Assembly: GCF_035946395.1 (NCBI RefSeq)
Contig: NZ_DASYZI010000324.1
Location: 1 to 64,000, forward strand
Direction: 5' to 3'
DNA: 64,000 bases
DNA from: Actinocrinis sp035946395
GTDB lineage: Bacteria; Actinomycetota; Actinomycetes; Streptomycetales; Catenulisporaceae
The notes below the pieces were generated by a model, which saw only the letters and a program-made list of their open reading frames with translations, ran no database searches and had not been told where the DNA came from. The position numbers and the translations under genes were made by a program. This document shows, one piece after another, positions 43,269 through 52,825 of the stretch; the stretch's first letter is position 1; each line of letters begins with the position of its first letter.

Positions 43269-46244
43269 TTACCTCCACCGGAAAGCCCAGAACATCACGG
43301 AGAACAGACCGGTGTAGGAGGCGTTGGCGATCAGTCCGAACCCGGTGGTGCTGCTGGTGGTCATCATCCACGCGGGGATGGTGGTGGTGTTGATGTCGCG
43401 GGGGACCGCCACCGGGGTCGGCGTGCTGAACATCGTGGTGCCGTAGCTCCACGTCAGGCCGGTGCCGCTGATGCTGCCGATCTCGCCGCCCCACTCCGCC
43501 TCCTGCCTCTGGGGGGCCACGCTGCCCGCGTTCGCGCGGTAGCCGTCCAGCTCCCACGACACGTCGCCCGCGCCGGAGTTGTAGTTCATCAGCAACTGGC
43601 CGCCGTGGGTGGCGCCGCTGGGGAACAGGCCGTACAGGGCGGAGGTGCGCGACATGGAGATCTCGCCGCCGTCCTGGGCGCCGTGCTTCCCGACGATCAT
43701 CGTGGCGCCGGAGTCGGTCACGCTGAACGATCCGCCGTGGATCGCCTGGTTGATGTCGATGACCTGGAACACACCGCCGATGGGCGGCCCGGACAGGTAG
43801 ATACGCTGACCGACCTGCGACGAGTCGAAGGACGAGGTGTACTCGGCCGTGTTGATGCCGATGCCGGCGCCGACGCTGGCACCGAACTCGACGGCGTTGA
43901 TGAACGCCGGGCCCGTGCCGGTCTGGTCCCACAGGTAGATCGTGGGGTAGACCTGCGTCGACATGTCGATAGTGATCTTGTTGCCCTGGCCGGTCTTGCC
44001 CAGGGTAATCACTGCCGAGTTGCTGTTCACGTCGAAGGTCAGGTTGCCGGACGAGTCGTAGGCGTGGAAGCCGGTGCTGTCCATCAGGACGCGCTGCCCG
44101 GTCAGGCCCGTGGTGATCTGGCCGGCCATGATGATCGACGCGGTGACGGTTCCGGCGGTCAGCTTCGAGACAGTCAGGTCAGTGATGTACGCGTTCGACC
44201 ACAGGGTGGCGGTCGACCCGGCCGACACGGACGGGTTGGACTTGTTGCCCGCCTCGTCGACCGCGATGAGCCTGATGAACATCGCCTGCGCGGGCGGCTG
44301 GCCGGGTGGGATCGTGAAGCTGCCGACGACAGGGATCTGCCCCGTGATGTTGCCGATGTTCGCCGGCAGGTTGCCCAACTTGGTCGCGTTGGACGGCGTG
44401 AACAGCGGGTCGTACGAGCCGTGCACCTCGACGTGGTGCAGGTCGACGGCCTGGGTGAACGTGCCCCCGTCCGAGGTGCCGCAGTCCCAGGTGACCTGCA
44501 CGCTGGCCATGTTCGTGGCCACCGTCGGCGCGTCCGGGGTCGGCGGGGGGATCGTGTCGGCGGACGCCTGGATCGTGGTGGTCGCCGACCACGCGCCGTT
44601 GTTCGGCGGGTTGGCCGTATCGACGGCCCTGATCTGAAAATCGTAGTTGACCCCTGGTGTCAACTCCTGAATAAGCAGGGTGTTGACACCGCCCGCGACG
44701 AACGTCACCTTCCAGTTCGACACCGCCTGCGGGATCAGCTGCTTGTACGTGCCGCCGAGCGCGTTCAGCGCGTTGTACGTGTACCCCGCCGACTGCAGCG
44801 CGTTGTAGGACGGGTTGGTCGCGAAGATCCCCAGGTCGGGCCGGTACTGGATCTCGTAGTGGTCCAGGTCGATCATCGTGGTGCCGTCGGTGTTCGACGG
44901 CGTCGACCAGTTGATCTGGATCTGCGCGCGGGTGCGGCCGTCCGACGAGCTCTGGTACACGGTGGTGGAGTGCGCCCCGAACACCGGCACACCGGGGATC
45001 GTCGTATCCGGGTTCGGCCGGCCCGCCGTCGGCTCGGAGGTCGACACCAGGTTCCGGTTGTACCCGCCGACCGTCAGGTTCGTCGCGGTGCCGTCCTCGA
45101 ACTGCACGTAATCGGTCAGGTCGTACCAGTTGCCGTGCTGATCCCGGTACGCGACCGTCATATCGCTGGTGACGGGCCAGTTGACCTGGATCACCCGCTG
45201 CTTGGTCGGGTTGATCCGCTCGCCGCGGAACACGATCTCGTTCGCGCCCGAAGTGTCGATGAACCCGGCGTCGGGGTCGTACAGCCACACGTAGTCGCCG
45301 CAGACCAGGTCGCCCTTGATGTCGTACTCGGTCGACGACAGCCGGACCTGGTCGGCCGGCGTCGTGTACGGGATCAGCGCCGCCTGCGCGCTGACCGTCG
45401 CGTTGACCGAAGAGACGCCGGACGCGCTGATCGTGCGCGTCATCACGATCGGGTTGCCGTAGAAGTCCGTGTACGGGTTGGTGCCCCCGACGTCGCCGAT
45501 GTTCGCAGCCCCGACCGCCGTGGCCGCTCCGGAGCCGGACGCGAGCACCACGGTGCGCGTCGTGTAGTCCTTGACGTCCTCGATCAGCTCGGCAACGCCG
45601 TCCAGGCCGCGGATGGACATGTCCATGCCGGGGTTGTTCGGCACGATCGCCGTGATCGGGCTCGTCCGGTACAGGGAGGCGACCGGCCCGAAGTCGACCG
45701 TGGCGTTGCCGTTGGCCCGCCACTCCGCGATCTGCGTGGGCAGCGCGCCCTGCGTGATCTGCGTCGCGAACGAGGTCAGCGCCTTGGCCACGGTCGTCCA
45801 GATGAACCCGCCCGTGTAGGTCGCCGAGGTGGGCATCGAGTAGATCGTGCCGACCTTCAGCGAGCTCACCCCGACCAGCGTGTTGACCACGGTCGAGTAC
45901 GCCGCGCTCGTGAACTGGGCGCCGTTGCCGGACGAGCCGGGGGTGTTGTTGCCCTCGATCACCGGGCCGACGCCGGAGCCGTTGCCGAGCCACGTGGCCA
46001 TGGTGTCGCCGGACAGGATGATGCCCTGGTTGGCCTTCTTCGAACTGAAGTCCAGACCGGTGATCACCCCGGTGAACCGGCCCGACGTGAACAGCGACGA
46101 ACCCTCGAGCTGCGGGTTGTGCCGCCCCGTCGAGATGACGATGTGCTGGAAGTACTGCAGCGCGTCGAGGATCGTCCGGGGGGTGTCCGGCGACAGCGTC
46201 ACCGACCACGACCCGGGACTCATGATGGTCTCGGTGATCGCCAC
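43269..46244 (-). CDS. large tail-tip protein with fibronectin-III-like domains, 991 aa
   Basis: Residues 1-400 form the tail-hub-like part (Gp37/siphovirus 'ReqiPepy'-type look, VITGLDFSSKKANQGIILSG). Two FN3-like repeats follow (about 420-550 TRAQIQINWSTPSNTDGTTM; about 560-660 VTWDCGTSDGGTFT). Then come a beta-helical shaft (LTVSKLTAGTVTASIIMAGQ) and a Gly/Ser-rich C-terminus. Such proteins form the distal tip and contact the host surface. GTG start. Probably the main glycan-binding or glycosylated tail protein (inference). Confidence 0.78.
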   Translation of the reverse strand: MAITETIMSPGSWSVTLSPDTPRTILDALQYFQHIVISTGRHNPQLEGSSLFTSGRFTGVITGLDFSSKKANQGIILSGDTMATWLGNGSGVGPVIEGNNTPGSSGNGAQFTSAAYSTVVNTLVGVSSLKVGTIYSMPTSATYTGGFIWTTVAKALTSFATQITQGALPTQIAEWRANGNATVDFGPVASLYRTSPITAIVPNNPGMDMSIRGLDGVAELIEDVKDYTTRTVVLASGSGAATAVGAANIGDVGGTNPYTDFYGNPIVMTRTISASGVSSVNATVSAQAALIPYTTPADQVRLSSTEYDIKGDLVCGDYVWLYDPDAGFIDTSGANEIVFRGERINPTKQRVIQVNWPVTSDMTVAYRDQHGNWYDLTDYVQFEDGTATNLTVGGYNRNLVSTSEPTAGRPNPDTTIPGVPVFGAHSTTVYQSSSDGRTRAQIQINWSTPSNTDGTTMIDLDHYEIQYRPDLGIFATNPSYNALQSAGYTYNALNALGGTYKQLIPQAVSNWKVTFVAGGVNTLLIQELTPGVNYDFQIRAVDTANPPNNGAWSATTTIQASADTIPPPTPDAPTVATNMASVQVTWDCGTSDGGTFTQAVDLHHVEVHGSYDPLFTPSNATKLGNLPANIGNITGQIPVVGSFTIPPGQPPAQAMFIRLIAVDEAGNKSNPSVSAGSTATLWSNAYITDLTVSKLTAGTVTASIIMAGQITTGLTGQRVLMDSTGFHAYDSSGNLTFDVNSNSAVITLGKTGQGNKITIDMSTQVYPTIYLWDQTGTGPAFINAVEFGASVGAGIGINTAEYTSSFDSSQVGQRIYLSGPPIGGVFQVIDINQAIHGGSFSVTDSGATMIVGKHGAQDGGEISMSRTSALYGLFPSGATHGGQLLMNYNSGAGDVSWELDGYRANAGSVAPQRQEAEWGGEIGSISGTGLTWSYGTTMFSTPTPVAVPRDINTTTIPAWMMTTSSTTGFGLIANASYTGLFSVMFWAFRWR

Positions 46245-46260
46245 GTCTACACCACCCCAC

Positions 46261-47529
46261 TCATCGGCGGATGCCCTGCACGAGCTCGGACGGCGTCGAG
46301 ATGTACTGGTTGTACAGGTCGGCCGCCTGGTCCCCGGTGACCGCGCTGGTGCCGCCGATGACGGCGCCGATGAACGCGTCCATGTACAGCACGCTCGCCG
46401 AGCTCGACAGGCCTCCGTTGACCAGGTCCGGGGTCGTGGTCAGCGCGGAGCCGAGGATGTACTTGTTGCCGTCGCTGTCGTTGCTCGTCGCGGCGATGTA
46501 GGAGCCGTTGGCGGCCGAGCTGCCGATCTCCGCGTTCGAGCGCACGACCTTGAACTGGCCGGCCACCTGGGACTGCAGGTACAGCTCGACATGCCGCGCG
46601 CCGCGGCGCAGCGTCAGGTCCCCGGTCACCCGCACCAGGGTCGCCGTGGACCACAGCAGGCGCGCGACGACCATCTCGGGCTCGTTGCGCAGCAGCGACA
46701 CGCTCAATGGCTGGCCGAGGCTCGTGCCGGCGTACTGGATGTCCCAGTTCTTGTTGCGGTACGACGTCGCACCGGAGGTGTACGACGCGATGTTCAGCAC
46801 GCCACCGGCGCTGGTCAGCGGGTTGATGTTGACCAGGCCGTTGGACAGCACCCAGCTGGTGGGGCTGTTGTTGTTGAACAGGATCCCGGACCGCTCGATG
46901 CTGTTGGCGTCGAGGAAGAACGTACGGCCGTTCATGTAGTTCCCGACCGCGCACCCCCACCGCGGGATCGTGGTCTGCGTCGTGGGCAGATTCAGGTACA
47001 CCACGTGCGTGCCGTCCTGCCCGACCCGGCGCACAACGGTCGGGGTGTTGCCGACCGCGGAGAAGTAGGCGTAGTGCCCGATCGACGGCGAGTGCCAGCG
47101 CACCCCGGTGATCGAAAACATGTTGTTCCGCGTCGTGCCCGTGAGCCTGGACTCGATGTCGACCTCGAAGTCGGTGCCCACCCGGTTCAGGTCCAGCGAC
47201 CAGGTCAGGGTCTGCTGCTCGCCCTCCCAGTTCTGCAGGTCCGCGGAGCTGTCGACGATCGTGTAGTAGCCGTTCAGCCCGACCTTGTCGCTGAACGTGA
47301 CGGACACGAACGACCCGACGAGGCCGGCCATGTCCGCGCGGATCGCCTCGAGCCGGTTGGAGGTGGTGCCGATCTCGTTGGCCGACGGCACCGACTCCTG
47401 CCCGACCAGCTTCAGCGTGCGGCCGGTGGGTGTCGAGGACGACGGCGACGTGCTGGCGTCGGTCGCCGCCTTGGTCGGGAACTCGACCAGCGGGAACCGG
47501 CCCAGGTTGATTACACCGAACTGCGTCAT
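46261..47529 (-). CDS. distal tail-like protein, 422 aa
   Basis: Follows the tape measure directly, as Dit-type proteins do. N-terminal beta domain (YYTIVDSSADLQNWEGEQQT, then LTWSLDLNRVG), and a long beta-sandwich C-terminus. ATG overlaps the tape-measure stop (ATGA). Would connect tail tube to tip. Confidence 0.7.
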   Translation of the reverse strand: MTQFGVINLGRFPLVEFPTKAATDASTSPSSSTPTGRTLKLVGQESVPSANEIGTTSNRLEAIRADMAGLVGSFVSVTFSDKVGLNGYYTIVDSSADLQNWEGEQQTLTWSLDLNRVGTDFEVDIESRLTGTTRNNMFSITGVRWHSPSIGHYAYFSAVGNTPTVVRRVGQDGTHVVYLNLPTTQTTIPRWGCAVGNYMNGRTFFLDANSIERSGILFNNNSPTSWVLSNGLVNINPLTSAGGVLNIASYTSGATSYRNKNWDIQYAGTSLGQPLSVSLLRNEPEMVVARLLWSTATLVRVTGDLTLRRGARHVELYLQSQVAGQFKVVRSNAEIGSSAANGSYIAATSNDSDGNKYILGSALTTTPDLVNGGLSSSASVLYMDAFIGAVIGGTSAVTGDQAADLYNQYISTPSELVQGIRR

Positions 47530-50500
47530 GCCGGCACCGCCGTATCCCTGTCCACTTGGAGGAGCGCGTCCCTGATCTGCCTGGCGAACAGCTTGGCAGC
47601 AGTATTCAGCGAGTTGGGGTTGCTGAAGTCGGCCATCGCCTTCATGTCGATCTGGACGGTGAACTGCTGGATGATGATGCTCCGGCTCGTCGAGGCGCCG
47701 ACGCTGCTGCCCTGGCCGAGCCGGTCGGTGATCGAGTTGAGGTTCCGGTCGACGGTGGCGCCCTTCGGCAGGAACAGGGCCTCGGGGCCCTGCTCGCCGA
47801 CGATCGCGACGCCGGGCTCGGTCGCGGTGCCGCCGGTAGCGAGCAGCGGGATCGAGGGGACGCCGATGGTCCAGCCGCCGAAGTGGCCGAGGGGGCCGAG
47901 GTCGATGGACGGCATCGTGAAGTGCAGGCTGTTCCACCCGTTGATCACCGAGTCGATCGCGGAGCGGAAGCCCTGCCAGATCGAGTCCCACATGCCGGAC
48001 AGGGCGCGGCCGATCGCGCCCGGGATCCCGGTCAGGAAGTTGATCAGGTCGTTCCAGTACTGCTTGATGTGGCTGAGGTGCGTCTCGATCCAGCCTGCGG
48101 CGGTGCCGACCCAGCCGACCACGTCGGTGATCGTCTTGGAGATCGCGGGCGCCATCTGGCCGACCATGTAGTCGATCAGCTTACCCACCCATAGCAATAC
48201 CTGAGTAATCGGGGGTAGCAGTGTCTCGAGGAACGTGGTCGCCAGCTTGATCACGATCGGGATCAGCGGGGCGAACGCCTGGTACAGCATCAGCAGGTCG
48301 GAGATGATCGGCACCAGCACGGGCATCAGCTGCACGAGCGAGGTGACGAGCTGCTGGACCAGGGGAATCAGCGACGTGATCGAGGACAGCAGGAACTGGC
48401 CCAGGATGCCTGCGAACTGCGCGATCAGCGGCATCAGAGGGTCAAGGACTTGAGTTAGTCCGGTTAGCAGGATCTGGATGAACTGGGAGATCGGCTGGAC
48501 CAGCGGGGCCGCCGCGCGCACCAGGTCGCCGATGATCTTGACCGCGTCGACCAGGATCGGAGACAAGTCCTTGATAACCGGGGTGAGTCCGGCCATCAAT
48601 ACACTGACAACCTGGTCGAGGATCGGGCGCAGCAGCGCCAGCGCCGGACCCAGCGCGCCCGACACCGCCCCGATCAGATCGCCGATCGGACCCAGCAGAT
48701 CGCCCACGAACCCGAGGATCGCCTGAATCGTCTGACCCGCCCCCGCGCCGCTGGACACCAGCCCCTCGAACAGCTGCCCGAGCCCCTGCATGATCGCCAC
48801 GAGCCCCGAGCCCAGCCCGGACACGATCGGCCCGGCCTTGCTCGCCGCGTCGGTGAACGTCTGGAACATCGAGATGAAGCCGCCGCCGAGCTGCGACATC
48901 AAACCAATGCCCTCATTGAAGATCGTGAAGAACTGCTTAACGAATGTGGTGTTCTGGAAAAGGGCTCCGAAATTCGCAAAGAACTGGCCGAAAGCCTGTC
49001 CGCCGTCGAACAAAACCTGCTTGAACTGCCCCATTAGAGGATTTACATCCTGGAGGAACTTCAGCACACCCGGGAAGAACGCGTTCTGCGCAACCTTGTC
49101 GAACCCCTGGGTCATGCCGCGCAGCAGCTCGACGATCTCACGGCCGGCCGGAGTCAGCTTCGCCATCGCCTGCGCGTACTGGCTTGCCCCACCGGCGCCC
49201 GACGCCGCGGCCGCAGCGGCGGCAAGCTGCTGCTGCTTATAGGTGTCGGTCAGGTTCTGCTCAGCCTTCTGGATGGCCTGGGCCGACTGCTGCTGCTGGT
49301 ACGCGGCCTGCTCCTGCGTCGTGGTGAGCGCCCGCTGCGCGTTCTCGACGCCCTGGATCGCCTGCTGGTACGCGTGCTCCGCGTTCACCACCGCGGGCAG
49401 CCCGGACACGCCCTCCTGGTTCGCCTTGTCCGCCGACTGGGTGGCCTCCTTCGACCGCTGCTTCGCGTCCGTCAGGGCCTGCTCGGCGTCGACCAGAGCC
49501 TGCTGCGCCTGCTTCTTCTGCAGGTCGGTAGACAACGAGTTGTCCATCACCGCGGTCAGGTTCTGCTGCGCCTGGGTAACGTTCAGCTGGGCATCGCTGA
49601 CCCCGTTGGCCGCGTCGGCCGCCGAGTTGTTGAGGTCGGCGATCTGGTTGGCGGCGTCCAGCTTGGCCTGGTTCAGGGCCTGCGCGGCCTGCGCCTCCTG
49701 GTACTCGGCGTTCTGCAGCGACTGCTCGGACGAGATGATCGAGTTGTTCGCCGAGATCGCGGCCTGCGCCGCCTGCTGCTTGGCCTGCACGATCTGCTGC
49801 TCGGCGTTCTGGATGGCCAGGGCGTTCTGGAACGCGGTCTGAGCCTGCTGGGCCGCCGTCATCCCCGCGCCCGCCGCGGCCGTGTTAGCCGCGGACAGGG
49901 CGGTCGTGATGTCGCGCAGCCCCATGAACGCCGCACCACCGCCCGCGGCCAATCCGCCCAGCAGGGCGGGCAGCGCGGCCAGCGCCGGGCCGAGGGCGAG
50001 CGCGGCACCGGCGGCGAACAGCATCAGGCCGCCCATACTGCCGAACATGCCCCCAGCGGCGCCCGCCGCGTTACCCGCGTTCGCCGCCGCAGTACCCGGC
50101 TTCGTGATCTTCTGCCCGGCGTCGTCCGCCTTGTTGCCCAGATCCTCGACCGCGGCCGCCGCGTCCCCGGCACCGGCCTCCAGATCCCGCAGACCGCCGG
50201 TGGAGTTGCCGACCTCGCTGGTCTTCTCCTTGACCAACTCCTCCTCGGCCGCGACCTCCGCGAGCTTCGTCTCAGCGTCGCCGGTGTCCAACTTCAGCTC
50301 GACGTTGGCCTCGGCCTTGATCTCCTCGATCTCGGCCTTGACCTTCTCGACCCCGGCGCCCTCCTCGAACTCGATAGGGATCTCGAGCTGCTCGCCGGCC
50401 TCGGCGGCCTTGACCTTCGCGGCGACGTCCGCCTTCAGGCCGTCGTCCTTGGCCTTGAGCTCGACGGCCATGGACTCGCCCTCGACGGCGGCCTGCAGCA

Positions 50501-50591
50501 TCGCCGCGACCTTCTCGCGCAGCCCGTCGTCCTTCGCGTCGAGCTGCACGAAAGCGGTGGCGATCTTGAAGCCCTGCCCCTCGTCCGCCAC
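47526..50591 (-). CDS. tape measure protein, 1021 aa
   Basis: Helical N-terminus, a Gly/Ala hydrophobic segment (about 170-235), and a Gln/Ala coiled coil (about 250-480). Long repeating hydrophobic helices (about 560-850, many PIxxLI-like units) follow. Near the C-terminus is the typical ATGGTATEPGVAIVGEQGPE end. It sets tail length and is ejected ahead of the DNA; at about 0.15 nm per residue it predicts a tail near 150 nm (inference). GTG start after AGGAG. Confidence 0.95.
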   Translation of the reverse strand: MADEGQGFKIATAFVQLDAKDDGLREKVAAMLQAAVEGESMAVELKAKDDGLKADVAAKVKAAEAGEQLEIPIEFEEGAGVEKVKAEIEEIKAEANVELKLDTGDAETKLAEVAAEEELVKEKTSEVGNSTGGLRDLEAGAGDAAAAVEDLGNKADDAGQKITKPGTAAANAGNAAGAAGGMFGSMGGLMLFAAGAALALGPALAALPALLGGLAAGGGAAFMGLRDITTALSAANTAAAGAGMTAAQQAQTAFQNALAIQNAEQQIVQAKQQAAQAAISANNSIISSEQSLQNAEYQEAQAAQALNQAKLDAANQIADLNNSAADAANGVSDAQLNVTQAQQNLTAVMDNSLSTDLQKKQAQQALVDAEQALTDAKQRSKEATQSADKANQEGVSGLPAVVNAEHAYQQAIQGVENAQRALTTTQEQAAYQQQQSAQAIQKAEQNLTDTYKQQQLAAAAAAASGAGGASQYAQAMAKLTPAGREIVELLRGMTQGFDKVAQNAFFPGVLKFLQDVNPLMGQFKQVLFDGGQAFGQFFANFGALFQNTTFVKQFFTIFNEGIGLMSQLGGGFISMFQTFTDAASKAGPIVSGLGSGLVAIMQGLGQLFEGLVSSGAGAGQTIQAILGFVGDLLGPIGDLIGAVSGALGPALALLRPILDQVVSVLMAGLTPVIKDLSPILVDAVKIIGDLVRAAAPLVQPISQFIQILLTGLTQVLDPLMPLIAQFAGILGQFLLSSITSLIPLVQQLVTSLVQLMPVLVPIISDLLMLYQAFAPLIPIVIKLATTFLETLLPPITQVLLWVGKLIDYMVGQMAPAISKTITDVVGWVGTAAGWIETHLSHIKQYWNDLINFLTGIPGAIGRALSGMWDSIWQGFRSAIDSVINGWNSLHFTMPSIDLGPLGHFGGWTIGVPSIPLLATGGTATEPGVAIVGEQGPEALFLPKGATVDRNLNSITDRLGQGSSVGASTSRSIIIQQFTVQIDMKAMADFSNPNSLNTAAKLFARQIRDALLQVDRDTAVPA

Positions 50592-50606
50592 CGCTGCGTC
50601 TCCTGC

Positions 50607-51451
50607 CTATCCGCCGAAACTGAACATGTCGCCGATATCCGAGAACCGGAGCTCGGCCTGACTCGACCCGACCACCTTCCCGCCCGCAAGGGGCGACGGC
50701 GGCCCCGGCAGCAGCACCGGCGGCGCACCACTACCAGCCGCCCCTGCGGCCTGGACCACCGGCTCCGGCGCCTGCACGGCCACCTGAACCGACGGCACCA
50801 CCGGCGCGGCGACAGCAGGCCCGGTCTCGGCCTCCTGCTCCCGCAGCGCCTCCGCTTTGATCCGGAACTGCACCACGCCCGGATACGCCGCCAGCCGCGG
50901 CACCAGCCGCGCCCACCGCCTCGACCCCATGCTCTCCATGTCGTCGACCCGGTGGAACACGGACAGGTCCGAGGCCACGTCGTCCTCCATCCCGACCACC
51001 CACATCAGCGGACCGATGCGGGCGGCGATCAGGCTTTTGGGCCCGTCTGCGCATCCCCGAGGATCGCCTTCTGGCACGCCAGCACCACCTGGTAGATGTG
51101 CTTCGCGGTCAGGCCCCTGTAACTGGCCAGCGCCTCGTAAGCGTCCTCCCCGAGCAGCTCGGTCAGCATGGTGGCCACCGCCGCGTTCTCACCGTCGGTC
51201 TTGATCGACTTGATGAGCCGCATCACAACGCCCGCGCCCCTGTTGCGGTCGATGAAGTACGGCTTGCCGTCGATCCGGAAGATCTCCACGAGGTCGGGCT
51301 GCAGCTCGTCGGCGTCCTCCGACCGCAGGTCGAGCACGTCGATCTCGGGCATCGGGATGTCCTCGATCGGCTTGCTCGCCCGCGGCCGCGGGGAACGCCG
51401 GGGAGCCGTGGTCTTCTTCGCGGCGGTCTTCTTCGCTGGTGTGGCGGCCAT
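50607..51451 (-). CDS. tail assembly chaperone, frameshifted long form (gpGT-like)
   Basis: Made by a -1 ribosomal shift from the short form. On the minus strand the 0-frame codons CCA AAA lie in the slippery heptamer C CCA AAA (51035-51041). A slip gives CCC AAA and enters a frame open to 50607. The fusion is about 281 residues and continues after the slip with SLIAARIGPLMWVVGMEDDV, then an Ala/Pro-rich end. The long form guides tape-measure assembly, as lambda GT does. Confidence 0.9.
51029..51451 (-). CDS. tail assembly chaperone, short form (gpG-like)
   Basis: 140 residues. A basic Ala/Lys N-terminus (AKKTAAKKTTAPRRSPRPRA) precedes a conserved-looking domain (IFRIDGKPYFIDRNRGAGVV, then LAKHI-like helices). 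It ends DAQTGPKA just after the slippery site. Lies between tail tube and tape measure, the invariant location of this gene pair. Confidence 0.88.
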   Translation of the reverse strand: MAATPAKKTAAKKTTAPRRSPRPRASKPIEDIPMPEIDVLDLRSEDADELQPDLVEIFRIDGKPYFIDRNRGAGVVMRLIKSIKTDGENAAVATMLTELLGEDAYEALASYRGLTAKHIYQVVLACQKAILGDAQTGPKA

Positions 51452-51487
51452 CAGGGTTCCTTGCTACTCAGGCGGATGTCAGGGGGA

Positions 51488-52063
51488 TCAGGACAGCTGG
51501 TCGACCACGTGGATCGGCGCGATCACCGAGGACACGTAGTGGCCGTTGAACGTGACCGTGAACACGGTCTGCTTGGCCTTGTCCATCGCGGTGTCGACCT
51601 TCGCCGTGGACAGCATGCGGCGGAAGATCGCCCGGCGGCGCAGGGAGTTCGGCGCGTACCCGTCGATCAGGATCGCGATGTACGTCGGCTGCGTCGCCGA
51701 GGTCGCGAACAGCGGCTCCAGCGTCGCGTAGGTGCCGCCCGCCGAGGTCGCCCCGGAGGTCTGGGTGGAGCCGTTCAGCGCGACCGACAGGTTGTTCAGC
51801 GTCGGCTCGGCGAGCTGCGTGGTGATCAGGAACTCGCGCTTGGTCAGGCGCCGGCCGATCGAGTCGACGAGCTGGTCGACCATCAGCTCGGTGTACTGCT
51901 GGTCCACCGACAGCGTGATGCCGTTGAGCGTGCCGCCCATGTCCGTCCACGAGGACGACGCCGGCGACAGGTTGACGTTGTAGTCCGCGGGCTCGGCGGC
52001 CCCGAACAGGCCCTGGTAGATCGTGCCGGGGCCCATGATCAGGTTGGTAACGGTGACGGACAC
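51488..52063 (-). CDS. major tail (tube) protein, 191 aa
   Basis: Starts VTVTNLIMGPGTIYQGLFGA, a tube-protein-like opening. It continues with WTDMGGTLNGITLSVDQQYT and a long beta-rich body (EFLITTQLAEPTLNNLSVAL). Located between tail terminator region and chaperones. AGGAG precedes the GTG start. Confidence 0.85.
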   Translation of the reverse strand: MSVTVTNLIMGPGTIYQGLFGAAEPADYNVNLSPASSSWTDMGGTLNGITLSVDQQYTELMVDQLVDSIGRRLTKREFLITTQLAEPTLNNLSVALNGSTQTSGATSAGGTYATLEPLFATSATQPTYIAILIDGYAPNSLRRRAIFRRMLSTAKVDTAMDKAKQTVFTVTFNGHYVSSVIAPIHVVDQLS

Positions 52064-52123
52064 CGGTATCTCCTAGGTCTTGGAGTTGTTCCCGACAGGC
52101 GGATCGGGCGTAAACGGGTAGGT

Positions 52124-52393
52124 CTACTTGCTCTTCTTGGTGGCGCGCGCGGCCGCGGAGCCGCCCTTACCCTTGCTCGACGGCAAGCCCGGATAGGCCT
52201 TCTTCACCGCCGCACGGACCTTGGCCTGCTCAGCCGGCGTCCCGTTGGTCTTGACACGGGCCAGCGCGCTGACCGCCCGGCCCTTCGAATTCAGCGGGTA
52301 CGCGTCCGCCCCGCCGGGACCACCGCCCGGCAGGGCGTAGGACCCCTTCGGGGCCTTGGTGTTAGGCGCCGGCTTCTTCTTCGGTGCTGCCAC
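52124..52393 (-). CDS. DUF6582-like basic protein, 89 aa
   Basis: Lys/Pro-rich N-terminus, then YPLNSKGRAVSALARVKTNG, TPAEQAKVRAAVKKAYPGLP, the 'YPi.d..hAr.AlaRv..nGtp.e..kvr.aV..kyP' pattern of DUF6582, and a Lys-rich tail. Often in phage structural regions; role unclear, perhaps DNA binding in the capsid. Confidence 0.7.
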   Translation of the reverse strand: MAAPKKKPAPNTKAPKGSYALPGGGPGGADAYPLNSKGRAVSALARVKTNGTPAEQAKVRAAVKKAYPGLPSSKGKGGSAAARATKKSK

Positions 52394-52601
52394 TGCTGCC
52401 CACCTCCTGCTTGACTGTCGGGCCCCCGGCCTGCATGGCCGAGGACACTGGGGGGATCTGGATCGGCGCCGGAACCTGTTCCAGGGTGGACGGCACGAGC
52501 TCGGCGACCACGCCCATGCGGGTCAGGTCCTCCAGCTCCTGGTCGTTGACCTCGACCACGCGGTCCGGCTGCATCGTCGTCTTGATCAGATGCTCGGTCA
52601 T
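52362..52601 (-). CDS. structural-region hypothetical protein, 79 aa
   Basis: VVEVNDQELEDLTRMGVVAE forms the core, with a disordered Gln/Ser/Glu-rich tail. The pattern ('v.vt..El.dL...G.v') is common in short head/tail-region proteins. 32-nt overlap with the next gene. Confidence 0.65.
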   Translation of the reverse strand: MTEHLIKTTMQPDRVVEVNDQELEDLTRMGVVAELVPSTLEQVPAPIQIPPVSSAMQAGGPTVKQEVGSSGSTEEEAGA

Positions 52602-52825
52602 CGCTTGAAGTCCTCTCGTCTGAGCGGCCACTCGATGTGCCCGAGCTCCGGATGCTGCTTGATCGATAGCGTGTCGTACCCGGCCAGCATCGCGCCGGGC
52701 TCGACCACGCGCACGCCGGGGAACAGGAACTCGAGCTCGGCCCGGTCGTCGTGGACCAGCACCTTGCCCTGGTAGGACAGCAGTTGCTTGCTGTTCGGGC
52801 CCTCCATCGCGAAACGCCTGCTCAT
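52598..52825 (-). CDS. hypothetical protein, 75 aa
   Basis: MEGPNSKQLLSYQGKVLVHD, then FLFPGVRVVEPGAMLAGYDT. Small alpha/beta protein in an ATGA-coupled chain between tail terminator and tube genes. Possibly a tail-completion accessory. Confidence 0.6.
   Translation of the reverse strand: MSRRFAMEGPNSKQLLSYQGKVLVHDDRAELEFLFPGVRVVEPGAMLAGYDTLSIKQHPELGHIEWPLRREDFKR

Noticed and set aside
43254..46340. 1028-codon plus-strand open frame opposite the tail-tip gene
   Set aside because: Composition is arginine/valine-rich nonsense, and the opposite strand encodes an FN3-containing tail protein.
50607..51077. Stand-alone 156-aa gene downstream of the tail chaperone
   Set aside because: Its frame is entered by the -1 slip at 51035-51041; the standalone start lacks a ribosome-binding site.
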